From positions 1-64,000 of the forward strand of contig JAFRYI010000010.1 in NCBI GenBank assembly GCA_017437745.1: a stretch of 64,000 nt of DNA, read 5' to 3'. The translations under genes and the position numbers were made by a program. Below the pieces are notes generated by a model. It had not been told where the DNA came from and searched no databases. It saw only the letters and a program-made list of their open reading frames with translations. Shown here piece by piece: positions 15,536-25,711 of the stretch (within the stretch, counting starts at the first letter, position 1; every line of letters starts with the position of its first letter). Source of the stretch: Bacillota bacterium. Lineage in GTDB: Bacteria; Bacillota; Clostridia; Peptostreptococcales; Anaerovoracaceae.

Positions 15536-17083
15536 ATGGAAAAGATACTGGTCCTGGATTTCGGCGGACAGTACGATCAGCTCATAGCACGCAGAGTGCG
15601 CGAACTGAACGTCTACGCGGAGATCAGACCGTACAACGGAATAACCCCGGAGGAGATACTCGCGGAAGGCTACGCCGGCATCATATTTACCGGCGGACCC
15701 AACAGCGTCTACGATCCGGCGTCCCCGCACTACGATCCTGCGTTGCTTAAGCTTGGGATACCCATCCTCGGCATCTGCTACGGCCACCAGCTCCTTGCGT
15801 GGATGGCGGGCGGCGAGGTCTGTACCGCCGCTGAAAAGAGCGAATACGGCAAAGTCACCGTAAGCGTTAAAAAGCCGGAAAGCATACTGTTTACAGATGT
15901 ACCCGCGGAGAGCGTCTGCTGGATGAGCCATACGGATTTCGTTAAGCAGGTCCCGGAAGGTTTCTCTGTTACCGCAGTCACCGGCGCCTGTCCCTGCGCG
16001 GCCTTCGAGGACGCGGAGCGCAGGCTTTACGGCGTGCAGTTCCACCCGGAGGTAACACACACGGAGCACGGTTTCCGCATACTCGGTAATTTCGTCCTTA
16101 AGGTCTGCGGCTGCAAGCCGGAATGGCGGATGGACGATTTCTGCAGAAAGTCCCTTAATGAGATACGCGAAAAGGTCGGAGACGGCAAAGTCCTGCTTGC
16201 TCTGTCCGGAGGCGTGGACTCCTCGGTATGCGCGGCGCTGCTGGCGGAAGCCGTCGGAAGCAATCTTACGTGCGTCTTCGTGGACCACGGAATGATGCGC
16301 AAAAACGAGCCGGAAGAGGTAAAAGAAGCCTTTTCCAGGTGGAACATCAACTTCATGGGAATAGACGCGTCAGAACGCTTTTTAGAGCGTCTGAAGGGCA
16401 TAACGGAGCCCGAGCGCAAAAGAAAGATAATAGGCGAAGAGTTCATCCGCGTGTTCGAGGACGCCGCTAAGAAGATCGGTTCGGTGGACTTCCTTGCGCA
16501 GGGTACCATATACCCGGACGTAATAGAATCCGGACTGGGAGACGCGGCCGTCATAAAGAGCCACCACAACGTGGGCGGACTTCCGGACTTCGTGGATTTC
16601 AGAGAGATCATAGAGCCCCTGCGCATGCTCTTTAAGGACGAAGTCCGTCAGCTGGGCAGAGAACTTGGGCTTCCCGAGAACCTTGTAAGGCGTCAGCCCT
16701 TCCCGGGGCCCGGCCTTGCCATAAGGGTAATGGGCGAGATCACCCGCGAAAAACTGGACATACTGCGCGAAGCGGACGCCATATTCCGCGAAGAAGTGGA
16801 CGCTTTCGCTGCCCGCGGCGAACTTCCCGAGGCAGCCAGCCAGTACTTCGCTGTTCTTCTGAACTCCCGCAGCGTAGGCGTAATGGGCGATGCCCGCACC
16901 TACGGCTACACGGTGGCCCTGCGTTCCGTTACCACCGACGATTTCATGACTGCCGACTGGACCCGTCTTCCCTACGAGTTGCTGGCTTCCGCCGGAACAC
17001 GCATCCCCAACGAGGTAAGAAGCGTCGGCCGCGTGGTCTACGACATTACGAGCAAGCCCCCCGCCACGGTGGAGTGGGAATGA
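15536..17083 (+). CDS. guaA: GMP synthase (glutamine-hydrolysing)
   Basis: 515 residues with the full two-part structure: a class I glutamine amidotransferase domain (catalytic Cys in LGICYGHQ near residue 80, His/Glu in [11 protein letters not shown] near 170), an ATP pyrophosphatase domain with the PP-loop [12 protein letters not shown] (about 222-233), and the C-terminal dimerisation domain ending in PPATVEWE. It converts XMP to GMP using glutamine. Third gene of the purC-purB-guaA unit and one of six glutamine-using enzymes in this island. Confidence 0.97.
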   Translation: MEKILVLDFGGQYDQLIARRVRELNVYAEIRPYNGITPEEILAEGYAGIIFTGGPNSVYDPASPHYDPALLKLGIPILGICYGHQLLAWMAGGEVCTAAEKSEYGKVTVSVKKPESILFTDVPAESVCWMSHTDFVKQVPEGFSVTAVTGACPCAAFEDAERRLYGVQFHPEVTHTEHGFRILGNFVLKVCGCKPEWRMDDFCRKSLNEIREKVGDGKVLLALSGGVDSSVCAALLAEAVGSNLTCVFVDHGMMRKNEPEEVKEAFSRWNINFMGIDASERFLERLKGITEPERKRKIIGEEFIRVFEDAAKKIGSVDFLAQGTIYPDVIESGLGDAAVIKSHHNVGGLPDFVDFREIIEPLRMLFKDEVRQLGRELGLPENLVRRQPFPGPGLAIRVMGEITREKLDILREADAIFREEVDAFAARGELPEAASQYFAVLLNSRSVGVMGDARTYGYTVALRSVTTDDFMTADWTRLPYELLASAGTRIPNEVRSVGRVVYDITSKPPATVEWE

Positions 17084-17102
17084 CCGGGACCGACACTTTT
17101 TA

Positions 17103-17131
17103 TTGACATGAAAACTTAACAGGCGTATAGT
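17103..17131 (+). promoter_or_regulatory. Promoter of pyrG
   Basis: TTGACA (17103-17108), 17 bases, TATAGT (17126-17131). Transcription is expected to start near 17138, which is the first base of the regulatory hairpin. Confidence 0.75.
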
Positions 17132-17137
17132 TTAAAT

Positions 17138-17197
17138 GATGAGCAAAGGCGTTCATCTCAGGTGTTTTTGGGCACCGGGATGGCGCTTTTTTCTTTT
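17138..17197 (+). promoter_or_regulatory. Hexaloop hairpin overlapping a terminator: predicted ANTAR-controlled leader of pyrG
   Basis: Hairpin: GATGAGC (17138-17144), loop AAAGGC (A at position 1, G at 4), GTTCATC (17151-17157). The 3' arm and loop instead pair with downstream bases to form a terminator (17145-17190: AAAGGCG with CGCTTT, ATCTC with GGGAT, GGTG with CACC) followed by TTTTTTCTTTT. The two folds exclude each other. This is the architecture of ANTAR-protein antitermination; binding would stabilise the hexaloop hairpin and allow read-through. Confidence 0.65.
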
Positions 17198-17201
17198 GTA
17201 A

Positions 17202-18849
<1,648 letters not shown>

Positions 18850-18854
<5 letters not shown>

Positions 18855-19434
18855 TGTAAGTCCGTATTATTTCTTCAGCTATTTCTTTTCTGGATATGCA
18901 GCGGTCCATCGCCTGCTTTTCTATGTAGCGGTGGGCCTGCGGCTCGTCCATCTTAAGTTCGGAGATCAAAAGCCACTTGGCGCGGTTGACTATACGGATC
19001 TCCTCCATCTTTTCCTCTACGGACAGGGTCTTCTTTTCGAGTCTTCTTAATCTTTCCCGCGCGCTTTCCATCCAGTCCAGCGCGATCTCGACCAGCTGCC
19101 GCGACAGCGGTCTGGGCAGCACGAACACACCGTGCTCGGATACTTTGTCGAAGACCTCGTCGTATGATTCATTGCGCACCAAAAGCAACACCACAACGCC
19201 TTTGGTATTGCCAAGATCTATCGCGAATCTGATACCGGGATCGTCCGGAAGCGGCGAGTTGATTATGACAAGATCGTACGATCTGTCGCTCCAGCACCGT
19301 TTTGCCGCGCTGATGTTGGACACCACCTTGACCGGCTGGCAGCGCGATCCCTCGAGCAGCTCAGAAAGCGCAGTATTCAGTTTTTCTGCCGCGGAGACGA
19401 CAAGAGCACTGTAAGTACGCTCTTTCAGATCCAT
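18850..19434 (-). CDS. ANTAR-domain RNA-binding regulator with degenerate receiver domain
   Basis: 194 residues. Residues about 8-118 resemble a response-regulator receiver, but the strand that normally carries the phosphorylated Asp reads YDLVIINSPLPDDPG, with Asn instead of Asp. A coiled-coil linker (ESARERLRRLEKKTLSVEEKM) leads to a C-terminal three-helix ANTAR domain (IVNRAKWLLISELKMDEPQA, then IEKQAMDRCISRKEIAEEII), which binds hexaloop hairpins in leader RNA and prevents termination. It is the last gene of the PEP-protein/glutamate synthase/glutamine synthetase operon, 18 bases after glnA. Hexaloop leaders stand before its own operon and before glnN, pyrG and glmS. Control is probably by ligand or partner protein rather than by phosphorylation. 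Confidence 0.88.
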
Positions 19435-19452
19435 ACAAGATCCTTCCTGTGT

Positions 19453-20661
19453 TTATCGTGCGCTGTAGATGTCGAGGATCTTCGAAGGAATGAAGCTCCT
19501 GATGAATTCGCTCGAAACGGCCTCTTCGCAGGCTTCTTCGAAGGAGTCCGGCAGCTTACCGAACTTCTTAAGTGTCTGCGGATCGGCTTTGTAGAGATTG
19601 ATGTCAGCCGGAACGTCAAGAGGCAGGGCCTTTTCTATTCCGTCCAGCCCGGCGTATATCATCAACGCGAACGCCAGATAGGGATTGGCGCCGGGATCCG
19701 GAGAACGAAGCTCCATGCGGCGGTATTCCCCTTCTGCCGCAGGTATGCGTATAAGCTGGGAACGGTTCTCGGTGGACCAGGAAATGTACTTCGGGGCCTT
19801 GTGGCCGCCCAGTCTTGCGTACGACTCTTCGGACGGATCCAGGAATGCCGTCATGGCCTTGATGTTAGCCAGAACGCCGGCTATCATCCGCGAGAACAGT
19901 TCGTCAGTGTTATTCTTCAGCGAGCAGTTGATGTGGAATCCGTTGCCCGGCTTGTCCTTGAGCGGTTTAGGCGAAAAGTCCGCGCAAAGTCCGTTCCTGC
20001 GCGCTACGGTCTTTACCACGCGCTGGAAAGTCATCGCGTTGTCCGCGGCGGTAAGAGCTTCCGAATAGCGGAAGTCTATCTCGTTCTGGCCGGGGCCTTC
20101 TTCGTGGTGCGAGCTTTCGGGATGTATGCCCATCTTTTCCAGTGTCAGGCAGATCTCTCTTCTTACGTTCTCGCCCTGATCGTCCGGCGCTATGTCCATG
20201 TAGCCTGCTTCATCGTAAGGTATTTTTGTGGGCTTGCCGTTCTCGTCCAGAAGGAACAGATAGAATTCCTGCTCCGCGCCGAAACAGAACTCGTGACCCT
20301 TGTCCTGAGCTTTTTTAACGGCTGTCTTCAGGAGACTCCGGGTATCGCATTCGAAAGGCGTTCCGTCCGGATAGGTGATGTTCGAGAACATCTGGACAAC
20401 GCTTCCGTGTTCGGGCCGCCAGGGAAGCGGCATCAGCGTTTCCGCTTCCGGATGGAGGAACAGGTCGCTGTGTGTCTCATCACCGAATCCCGCTATGGCA
20501 GAGGCATCAAAAGCTATGCCGCAGTCGAACGCTCTTGGCAGTTCGTCCGGCATTATGGATATGTTCTTCTGTCTTCCGAAAACGTCGCAGAACGAAAGGC
20601 GTATGAACTTAACGTCCTCTTCTCTGGTGTATTCTATGACTTCATCCTTGGAGTATTTCAT
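19453..20661 (-). CDS. glnA: Type I glutamine synthetase (short form)
   Basis: 402 residues, shorter than the 440-470 of most GSI enzymes. Key parts are present: the beta-grasp N-domain with CDVFGRQKNI, metal-binding FGAEQEFYLF (about residues 127-136), GNGFHINCSL (about 240-249, catalytic-loop His), the ENRSQLIRIPA ATP/glutamate-binding Arg region, and ELRSPDPGANPYLAFA. NLYKAD corresponds to the NLYDLP loop that carries the adenylylated Tyr in enterobacteria. It forms glutamine from glutamate, ammonia and ATP. It lies directly after the split glutamate synthase genes, so the full GS-GOGAT cycle is made from one transcript; a second GS (glnN) is 8 kb away. Confidence 0.93.
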   Translation of the reverse strand: MKYSKDEVIEYTREEDVKFIRLSFCDVFGRQKNISIMPDELPRAFDCGIAFDASAIAGFGDETHSDLFLHPEAETLMPLPWRPEHGSVVQMFSNITYPDGTPFECDTRSLLKTAVKKAQDKGHEFCFGAEQEFYLFLLDENGKPTKIPYDEAGYMDIAPDDQGENVRREICLTLEKMGIHPESSHHEEGPGQNEIDFRYSEALTAADNAMTFQRVVKTVARRNGLCADFSPKPLKDKPGNGFHINCSLKNNTDELFSRMIAGVLANIKAMTAFLDPSEESYARLGGHKAPKYISWSTENRSQLIRIPAAEGEYRRMELRSPDPGANPYLAFALMIYAGLDGIEKALPLDVPADINLYKADPQTLKKFGKLPDSFEEACEEAVSSEFIRSFIPSKILDIYSAR

Positions 20662-20685
20662 GATATCTGCTCTCCTGACTGATGC

Positions 20686-21408
20686 TTAGTTTGGAACATA
20701 CATCTGTTTATATGGATTCCTGCTGTCCGGCGTTACTACGGTAAACGGTCCGGCAAGCACATCTTCTACATTATAGCCGAAAATGCGGCAGAATTCAGTT
20801 ATATGTTCTTTTATTTCTTCGATGTCCTTCTTGCCGGCCGGCTTTGCCGTCACCTGTTTCGGGAATTCCACGTCCTTGCAGTCGGACCGCAGGAACATCT
20901 TTCCGCCGTGCATTCCCGTGCAGGGGAAGTACCCCACGATCTTTTTCTGAGGGTCGATAAGGTTGAGGACCACGATCAAGCCTCCGGCCTGATACTCCCC
21001 GAGAAAGCTTCCGGCCCTGCCGCCTATGACGATGACGGGTTTCTTTTCTTTATACTCCTTCATGTGGATGCCGGCGCGGTATCCGGCATTGCCCTTGACG
21101 TAGATCTTTCCGCCGCGCATGGCATATCCCGCGGCGTCGCCTATGTTTCCGTGGACTATTATGGAGCCCTCGTTCATGGTGTCTCCTACGGCATCCTGGG
21201 CATTGCCCCTTACGGTAATGGTGCTGCCGTTAAGGTAAGCGCCGAGCGCGTTTCCCGGGACGCCGCTTATCTCAATGTCCTGCCCGCTCATTCCTGCGGC
21301 GATGAAACGCTGACCGCAGCATCCCGCAAGAACACAGTCGCCGGGCGTCTTCCTTATGGCTTCGTTGATCTCTCTGTGATCCAGTCCGTTCGTGTTTATA
21401 AGATTCAT
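20686..21408 (-). CDS. Glutamate synthase GXGXG (C-terminal beta-helix) domain protein
   Basis: 240 residues equal to the C-terminal domain of glutamate synthase large subunits, here as a separate polypeptide. Repeated G-x-x-x-G turns form the right-handed beta-helix: GNALGAYLNGSTITVRGNAQ (about 62-81), then GSIIVHGNIGDAAGYAMRGG and GGRAGSFLGEYQAGG. It has no catalytic residues and acts as a structural partner for the glutaminase and FMN domains. Its start overlaps the stop of the FAD oxidoreductase gene by 4 bases. Such splitting is known in archaea and some anaerobic bacteria. Confidence 0.9.
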   Translation of the reverse strand: MNLINTNGLDHREINEAIRKTPGDCVLAGCCGQRFIAAGMSGQDIEISGVPGNALGAYLNGSTITVRGNAQDAVGDTMNEGSIIVHGNIGDAAGYAMRGGKIYVKGNAGYRAGIHMKEYKEKKPVIVIGGRAGSFLGEYQAGGLIVVLNLIDPQKKIVGYFPCTGMHGGKMFLRSDCKDVEFPKQVTAKPAGKKDIEEIKEHITEFCRIFGYNVEDVLAGPFTVVTPDSRNPYKQMYVPN

Positions 21409-22655
21409 ACCGTACCTCCGAACATTCTTTCACGGGTGCCGGCCGAGAAGGCGGCTGTGGTGGCGGCTTTCTTCATCATTTCGAAATCCACGGATGAGAG
21501 CGGGGTCCTGTTCCTTATCATGGAAGTATATATTCCTGCCCTGTCGCTGCATCCTATGAGTACGAATCCTTTAAGCAGATCGTTCTCCGTATACAGGCGC
21601 TTTACCGAAGTGTCTGTCTTCTCCTCGAAAAGTTCTCCGGCATATGTTCCGGCAGTCATGGAGTGCAGACCGAAGAAGCTTATGGAGTTCATCATTATGG
21701 CCTTATCGAAGACCGCGGAGCCTCCGGCCATGTTTACACCTGCCGCATATCCCTGCATGGCCGCGTTAGGCAGGTTGGACAGCAGCTTCCGCTCGCCGCA
21801 GGAAACGTCTATGCTCTCCGTGCAGTCGCCAGCGGCATAGATGTCCTGGATGGATGTGCGCATGCGTTCGTCCACCGCTATGCCGCGCTCCCCTGCTCCG
21901 CCTATGTCCTTTACCAGCGATGCGTTTGCTCTTGCGCCTATGGCAAGCACCAGCACGTCGAACTTAAGGACCGCTCCGCTCTTGAGCACAGCCTCGTTTT
22001 TTCCCGAAGCCGGATCTTTTCCGAAGCGTTCCACGCTGTCTCCAAGACGGAAACGTATGCCGTGATCCTCCAGATGCTTTTGCACGTACGACGCGCATTC
22101 AAAGTCCAGAAACGTTGGCAGCACATGGTCCGCCAGATCGCAGACCGTGATCTCCGACACTCTTTCAGCAAGGCATTCGGCGCACTTAAGGCCTATCATT
22201 CCGGCTCCTACTATAAGGACTTTGGAACTTTGATCTACGGCTTTTTCCAGCGAAAGCGCGTCGTCCAGCGTAGTGAAGGAAAACTGTTTCCCGACCGTAT
22301 CCAGACCGTCGAACCGCGGCACGAACGGATATGATCCCGCAGCGACGCACAGAACATCATATGGCAGCAGTGTTCCGTCGTACAGCTCCACCTTCTTGTC
22401 CTCTTTATCTATGCGGACCGCCTTCCTGCCGTACAGCATCTCGCAGCCCATGCGGTCGTAGAAGTCCGGATCTCTGTACTGCATGCGCTTCCGGTCCGTC
22501 CTGTCTTCCAGAAGATACGAGATCAGCGGCCTGCAGTACGCGGGGTGTTTCTCCCCGGATATTACGGTGATCTTGCCTTCCGCGTCTACGCTGCGTATTC
22601 CTTCTATGCAGTTGACGGCGGCTATGCCGTTTCCGATTATTACGTAGCGTCTCAT
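21405..22655 (-). CDS. FAD-dependent NAD(P)H oxidoreductase of the glutamate synthase operon
   Basis: 416 residues of the pyridine-nucleotide disulfide oxidoreductase class I type, like rubredoxin or nitrite reductase flavoproteins. FAD-binding GNGIAAVNCIEGI begins at residue 8, the NAD(P) fold is VLIVGAGMIGLKCAECLAE (near 145-163), and DIYAAGDCTES (near 271) is the second FAD site. There is no redox disulfide. It most likely passes electrons from NAD(P)H to the ferredoxin subunit encoded just upstream and so to the FMN domain. It overlaps both neighbouring genes by 4 bases, showing tight coupling. Confidence 0.88.
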   Translation of the reverse strand: MRRYVIIGNGIAAVNCIEGIRSVDAEGKITVISGEKHPAYCRPLISYLLEDRTDRKRMQYRDPDFYDRMGCEMLYGRKAVRIDKEDKKVELYDGTLLPYDVLCVAAGSYPFVPRFDGLDTVGKQFSFTTLDDALSLEKAVDQSSKVLIVGAGMIGLKCAECLAERVSEITVCDLADHVLPTFLDFECASYVQKHLEDHGIRFRLGDSVERFGKDPASGKNEAVLKSGAVLKFDVLVLAIGARANASLVKDIGGAGERGIAVDERMRTSIQDIYAAGDCTESIDVSCGERKLLSNLPNAAMQGYAAGVNMAGGSAVFDKAIMMNSISFFGLHSMTAGTYAGELFEEKTDTSVKRLYTENDLLKGFVLIGCSDRAGIYTSMIRNRTPLSSVDFEMMKKAATTAAFSAGTRERMFGGTV

Positions 22656-23092
22656 GCTTCCTCACCTCGTTCCTCATAAACGATGGCCCTGTTGGGGCAG
22701 CCCTTTACGCAGGCCGGCTCGCCGCAGCTGTTCTGAAGGCAGAGCTCGCATTTCTGCATTACGCCGTCTTCGCCGGGAGCCAGCGCTCCGTAAGGACAGA
22801 CCAGTATGCATGTGAAGCAGCTTACGCATTTGTCCTTGTCTATCTTTACGACTCCGCCTTCCTTGGAGATGGCTCCGGCTATGCAGCTTCTTACGCATAT
22901 CGGGTCCTCGCAGTGCCTGCACGACACCGCGTAGCTTATCTTTTCGCCTTCCTCTATGTGGATGCGCGGGTATATGGGCTTGCCTTTCAGTGCCAGCGCC
23001 ATGTCCTGCATTCCGGAGTTCGCGAAAGCGCAGTTGTACTCGCAGAGATGGCAGCCCAGACACCATTCTTCATTTACGTAGACTCTTTTCAT
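22652..23092 (-). CDS. Polyferredoxin-type 4Fe-4S electron carrier (HycB/CooF-like)
   Basis: 146 residues with sixteen-cysteine spacing for four [4Fe-4S] clusters: CLGCHLCEYNC near residue 10, CRHCEDPICVRSC near 60, CVSCFTCILVCPYGAL near 90 and CELCLQNSCGEPACVKGC near 115. The order matches the DMSO-reductase/CooF electron-transfer subunit family. In this operon it probably links the FAD oxidoreductase to the Fe-S/FMN subunit of glutamate synthase. A role with the CODH in this genome is possible by family likeness, but the gene is locked in the nitrogen operon by a 4-base overlap. Confidence 0.88.
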   Translation of the reverse strand: MKRVYVNEEWCLGCHLCEYNCAFANSGMQDMALALKGKPIYPRIHIEEGEKISYAVSCRHCEDPICVRSCIAGAISKEGGVVKIDKDKCVSCFTCILVCPYGALAPGEDGVMQKCELCLQNSCGEPACVKGCPNRAIVYEERGEEA

Positions 23093-23096
23093 AAGA

Positions 23097-24602
23097 TCAC
23101 TCTCCCGCGTGCATTATTCCGAGGATGTCCAGTTCCTTCTGATCCATGCCCACGCCGCGCAGCATCAGGCGGTTTCCTCGCAGGGCTTCTATGGAGTTGA
23201 TGCCCATGCCGCCCATAAGTTCCATTATCTCGTGGCGCCAGGCAGTCAGCAGGTTTACCAGACGCTCGCTTCCTATCTCGGGATTGAGCCTTTTTACAAG
23301 ATCCGGGCGCTGGGTGGCTATTCCCCAGTTGCAGCGTCCTGTCTGGCAGGTGCGACAGAGGTGGCAGCCCATCGCCAGAAGCGCGGCGGTAGCAATGTAG
23401 CAGGCGTCGGCCCCAAGGGCCACGGCCTTTACCACGTCCGAAGCGCTCCTGATGGAACCTCCCGCGACGAGCGATACACTGTTCCGAATGCCTTCATCGC
23501 GCAGCCTCTGATCCACCGCAGCTAGCGCCAGTTCTATGGGAATGCCGACGTTGTCGCGTATGCGGGTCGGCGCGGCTCCTGTGCCTCCGCGGAAGCCATC
23601 GATCGCTATTATGTCCGCGCCGCTCCTGGCTATGCCGCTTGCTATGGCAGCTATGTTGTGCACCGCTGCGACCTTGACTATTACGGGCTTGCGGTATTCG
23701 GTCGCCTCCTTGAGCGAGAACACCAGCTGTCTAAGGTCTTCTATGGAATAGATGTCGTGGTGCGGGGCCGGGGAGATGGCGTCCGATCCTTCGGGTATCA
23801 TCCTTGTGCGGGAAACGTCGCCGACGATCTTTGCGCCGGGAAGGTGACCGCCTATTCCGGGCTTGGCGCCCTGCCCCATCTTTATCTCTATGGCAGCTCC
23901 GGCTTCCAGATAATCCTCGTGGACGCCGAACCTGCCGCTGGCCACCTGGACTATCGTGTTGGGACCGTACTGATAGAAGTCCTCGTGCAGGCCGCCTTCG
24001 CCGGTGTTGTAGAGTATGCCCATCTCGGTAGCGGCCTTCGCCAGCGACGCGTGAGCGTTGTAGCTCAGGGATCCGTAGCTCATCGCCGAAAACATCACAG
24101 GCATGGAAAGGCTTATCTGCGGCGGAAGGTCCCTTACGATCTTTCCGTCCGGACCGCGCTGTATCTTTTCGGGCTTCTTACCCAGCGACACCCGGGTCTC
24201 CATGGGCTCGCGGAGCGGATCTATGGAAGGATTCGTTACCTGCGAAGCGTTTATGAGTATCCTGTCCCAGTAGACCGGAAGCGGCTTGGGATTTCCCATG
24301 GACGACAGCAGCACGCCGCCGCTTGACGCCTGCTTGTAGATCTCTCTTATGGTGTCGTTCTGCCAGTTCGCGTTCTCGCGGAGCACGCAGTCGCTCTTTA
24401 CGATCTTAAGCGCTCTTGTAGGACACAGAGCTACGCAGCGCTGGCAGTTGACGCATTTCGTCTCGTCGCTTACCATCTTTCCGCGCGCGTCGCTGAAATG
24501 ATGCACCTCGTTGGAGCACTGCCTTTCGCACACCCGGCAGGCAATGCAGCGGTCTTCATTCCTTATTACTTCGAATTCGGGATATATGAAGTCTGTAACC
24601 AT
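23097..24602 (-). CDS. Glutamate synthase FMN/synthase domain protein with N-terminal ferredoxin domain
   Basis: 501 residues. The first 80 hold two [4Fe-4S] motifs (CIACRVCERQC and CVNCQRCVALCP), followed by the FMN-binding TIM barrel of glutamate synthase: MSYGSLSYNAHASLAKAA, GEGGLHEDFYQYG, IKMGQGAKPGIGGHLPGAK and IDGFRGGTGAAPTRIRDNVG. Near the C-terminus CHLCRTCQTGRCNWG matches the 3Fe-4S cluster cysteines. It makes glutamate from 2-oxoglutarate and ammonia that comes from the separate glutaminase protein. Start and previous stop overlap as TGATG. The layout is that of archaeal-type GltB split enzymes. Confidence 0.93.
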   Translation of the reverse strand: MVTDFIYPEFEVIRNEDRCIACRVCERQCSNEVHHFSDARGKMVSDETKCVNCQRCVALCPTRALKIVKSDCVLRENANWQNDTIREIYKQASSGGVLLSSMGNPKPLPVYWDRILINASQVTNPSIDPLREPMETRVSLGKKPEKIQRGPDGKIVRDLPPQISLSMPVMFSAMSYGSLSYNAHASLAKAATEMGILYNTGEGGLHEDFYQYGPNTIVQVASGRFGVHEDYLEAGAAIEIKMGQGAKPGIGGHLPGAKIVGDVSRTRMIPEGSDAISPAPHHDIYSIEDLRQLVFSLKEATEYRKPVIVKVAAVHNIAAIASGIARSGADIIAIDGFRGGTGAAPTRIRDNVGIPIELALAAVDQRLRDEGIRNSVSLVAGGSIRSASDVVKAVALGADACYIATAALLAMGCHLCRTCQTGRCNWGIATQRPDLVKRLNPEIGSERLVNLLTAWRHEIMELMGGMGINSIEALRGNRLMLRGVGMDQKELDILGIMHAGE

Positions 24603-25696
24603 CAGTACGCACCGTCCTTTACTTTAACTATCACGGCCTCTCCGCCGGAAGGAGCCCAGATGTTCTCCGCGTAGGGCTCCATGGCCCTTATCGAAGCCTC
24701 CTCGCTTGCGATGAACACCCGGTCGTCCTTTTCGCCCACTACCATGGAACGCAGCTTCAGCCTGTCGTTTAAGGCCATCAGACCGCCTGTGAATCCCAGG
24801 ACTATTGAGAACGGGCCTGTTATCAGAAGGCTCGGGAATACGGTCCTCAGGTATTCCTGTTCACGTCGGTCATCGTTATCATATTCTCTTTCGATGGTGT
24901 TCCAGAAAGGAGCGGCTACTACGCTTGCGGCTTCCTTAAGCGTGAGGCCTTGTCTGCGCACTAGATAATCCATGATGTATGTTATGACTTCCGTGTCGGT
25001 CTTGAGCGTGCATTTGTAGCCGAACATCTCTATGAACCTGCGGTTGGCGTCGTAGCTTGAGATCTCGCCGTTGTGGACCACGGAAAAGTCCAGCAGCGTG
25101 AAAGGATGCGCGCCTCCCCACCAGCCCGGTGTATTCGTAGGATACCTTCCGTGAGCAGTCCACGAATACCCTTCGTACTCCTCGAGCATGTAGAACCTGC
25201 CGACGTCTTCGGGGAAGCCGACAGCCTTGAAAGTACCCATGTTCTTCCCACTGGAGAAGACGTAGGCGCCGGTAAGCTCCGTGTTGATCTTCATTACCAT
25301 GCGCGCAACCAGTTCTTTTTCATCCAGCTGCAGCTCCAGAAGCATGGATCTGAGCGGAGAAACGAAATAGCGCCATATCATGGGCTCGTCGGTTATCTCC
25401 GGGATCTTCCTTGTGGGAATACGCTCGGAATGGACTACCTCGAAGTATTCCTTAAGCAAAGCCTCGCAGTCTTTTCTGGTGGTCCTGTCGTCGAAGAAAA
25501 TGTGCAGAGCATAAAAGTCCTTGTAATCCGAGTATATCCCGTAGCCTGCGAAACCTCCGCCGAGGCCGTTGCTGCGTTCGTGCATCGGCTTCATGGCTTC
25601 CGTGATCATCTCGCCGGACATCTTCTTTCCGTCTCTGGAGATCACCGCCGCTATAGCGCAGCCCGACGGAATGCGTATCTCTCCTTCTCTGTTCAT
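24602..25696 (-). CDS. Class II glutamine amidotransferase domain protein (glutamate synthase glutaminase)
   Basis: 364 residues resembling the N-terminal glutaminase domain of glutamate synthase. The nucleophile should be Cys13 in PSGCAIAAVI, which means that 12 residues must be removed or that the start is unusual; no closer start codon exists. Ala rather than Gly follows the Cys. Other landmarks are SWTAHGRYPTNTPGWWGGAHPF (substrate-binding Arg and Gly region) and DFSVVHNGEISSY (Asn and Gly of the oxyanion hole), then TDTEVITYIMDYL. It hydrolyses glutamine and feeds ammonia to the FMN protein encoded next. It lies 15 bases after the PEP-binding protein gene. Confidence 0.9.
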   Translation of the reverse strand: MNREGEIRIPSGCAIAAVISRDGKKMSGEMITEAMKPMHERSNGLGGGFAGYGIYSDYKDFYALHIFFDDRTTRKDCEALLKEYFEVVHSERIPTRKIPEITDEPMIWRYFVSPLRSMLLELQLDEKELVARMVMKINTELTGAYVFSSGKNMGTFKAVGFPEDVGRFYMLEEYEGYSWTAHGRYPTNTPGWWGGAHPFTLLDFSVVHNGEISSYDANRRFIEMFGYKCTLKTDTEVITYIMDYLVRRQGLTLKEAASVVAAPFWNTIEREYDNDDRREQEYLRTVFPSLLITGPFSIVLGFTGGLMALNDRLKLRSMVVGEKDDRVFIASEEASIRAMEPYAENIWAPSGGEAVIVKVKDGAY

Positions 25697-25711
25697 AAGT
25701 CCGATCTCCTT

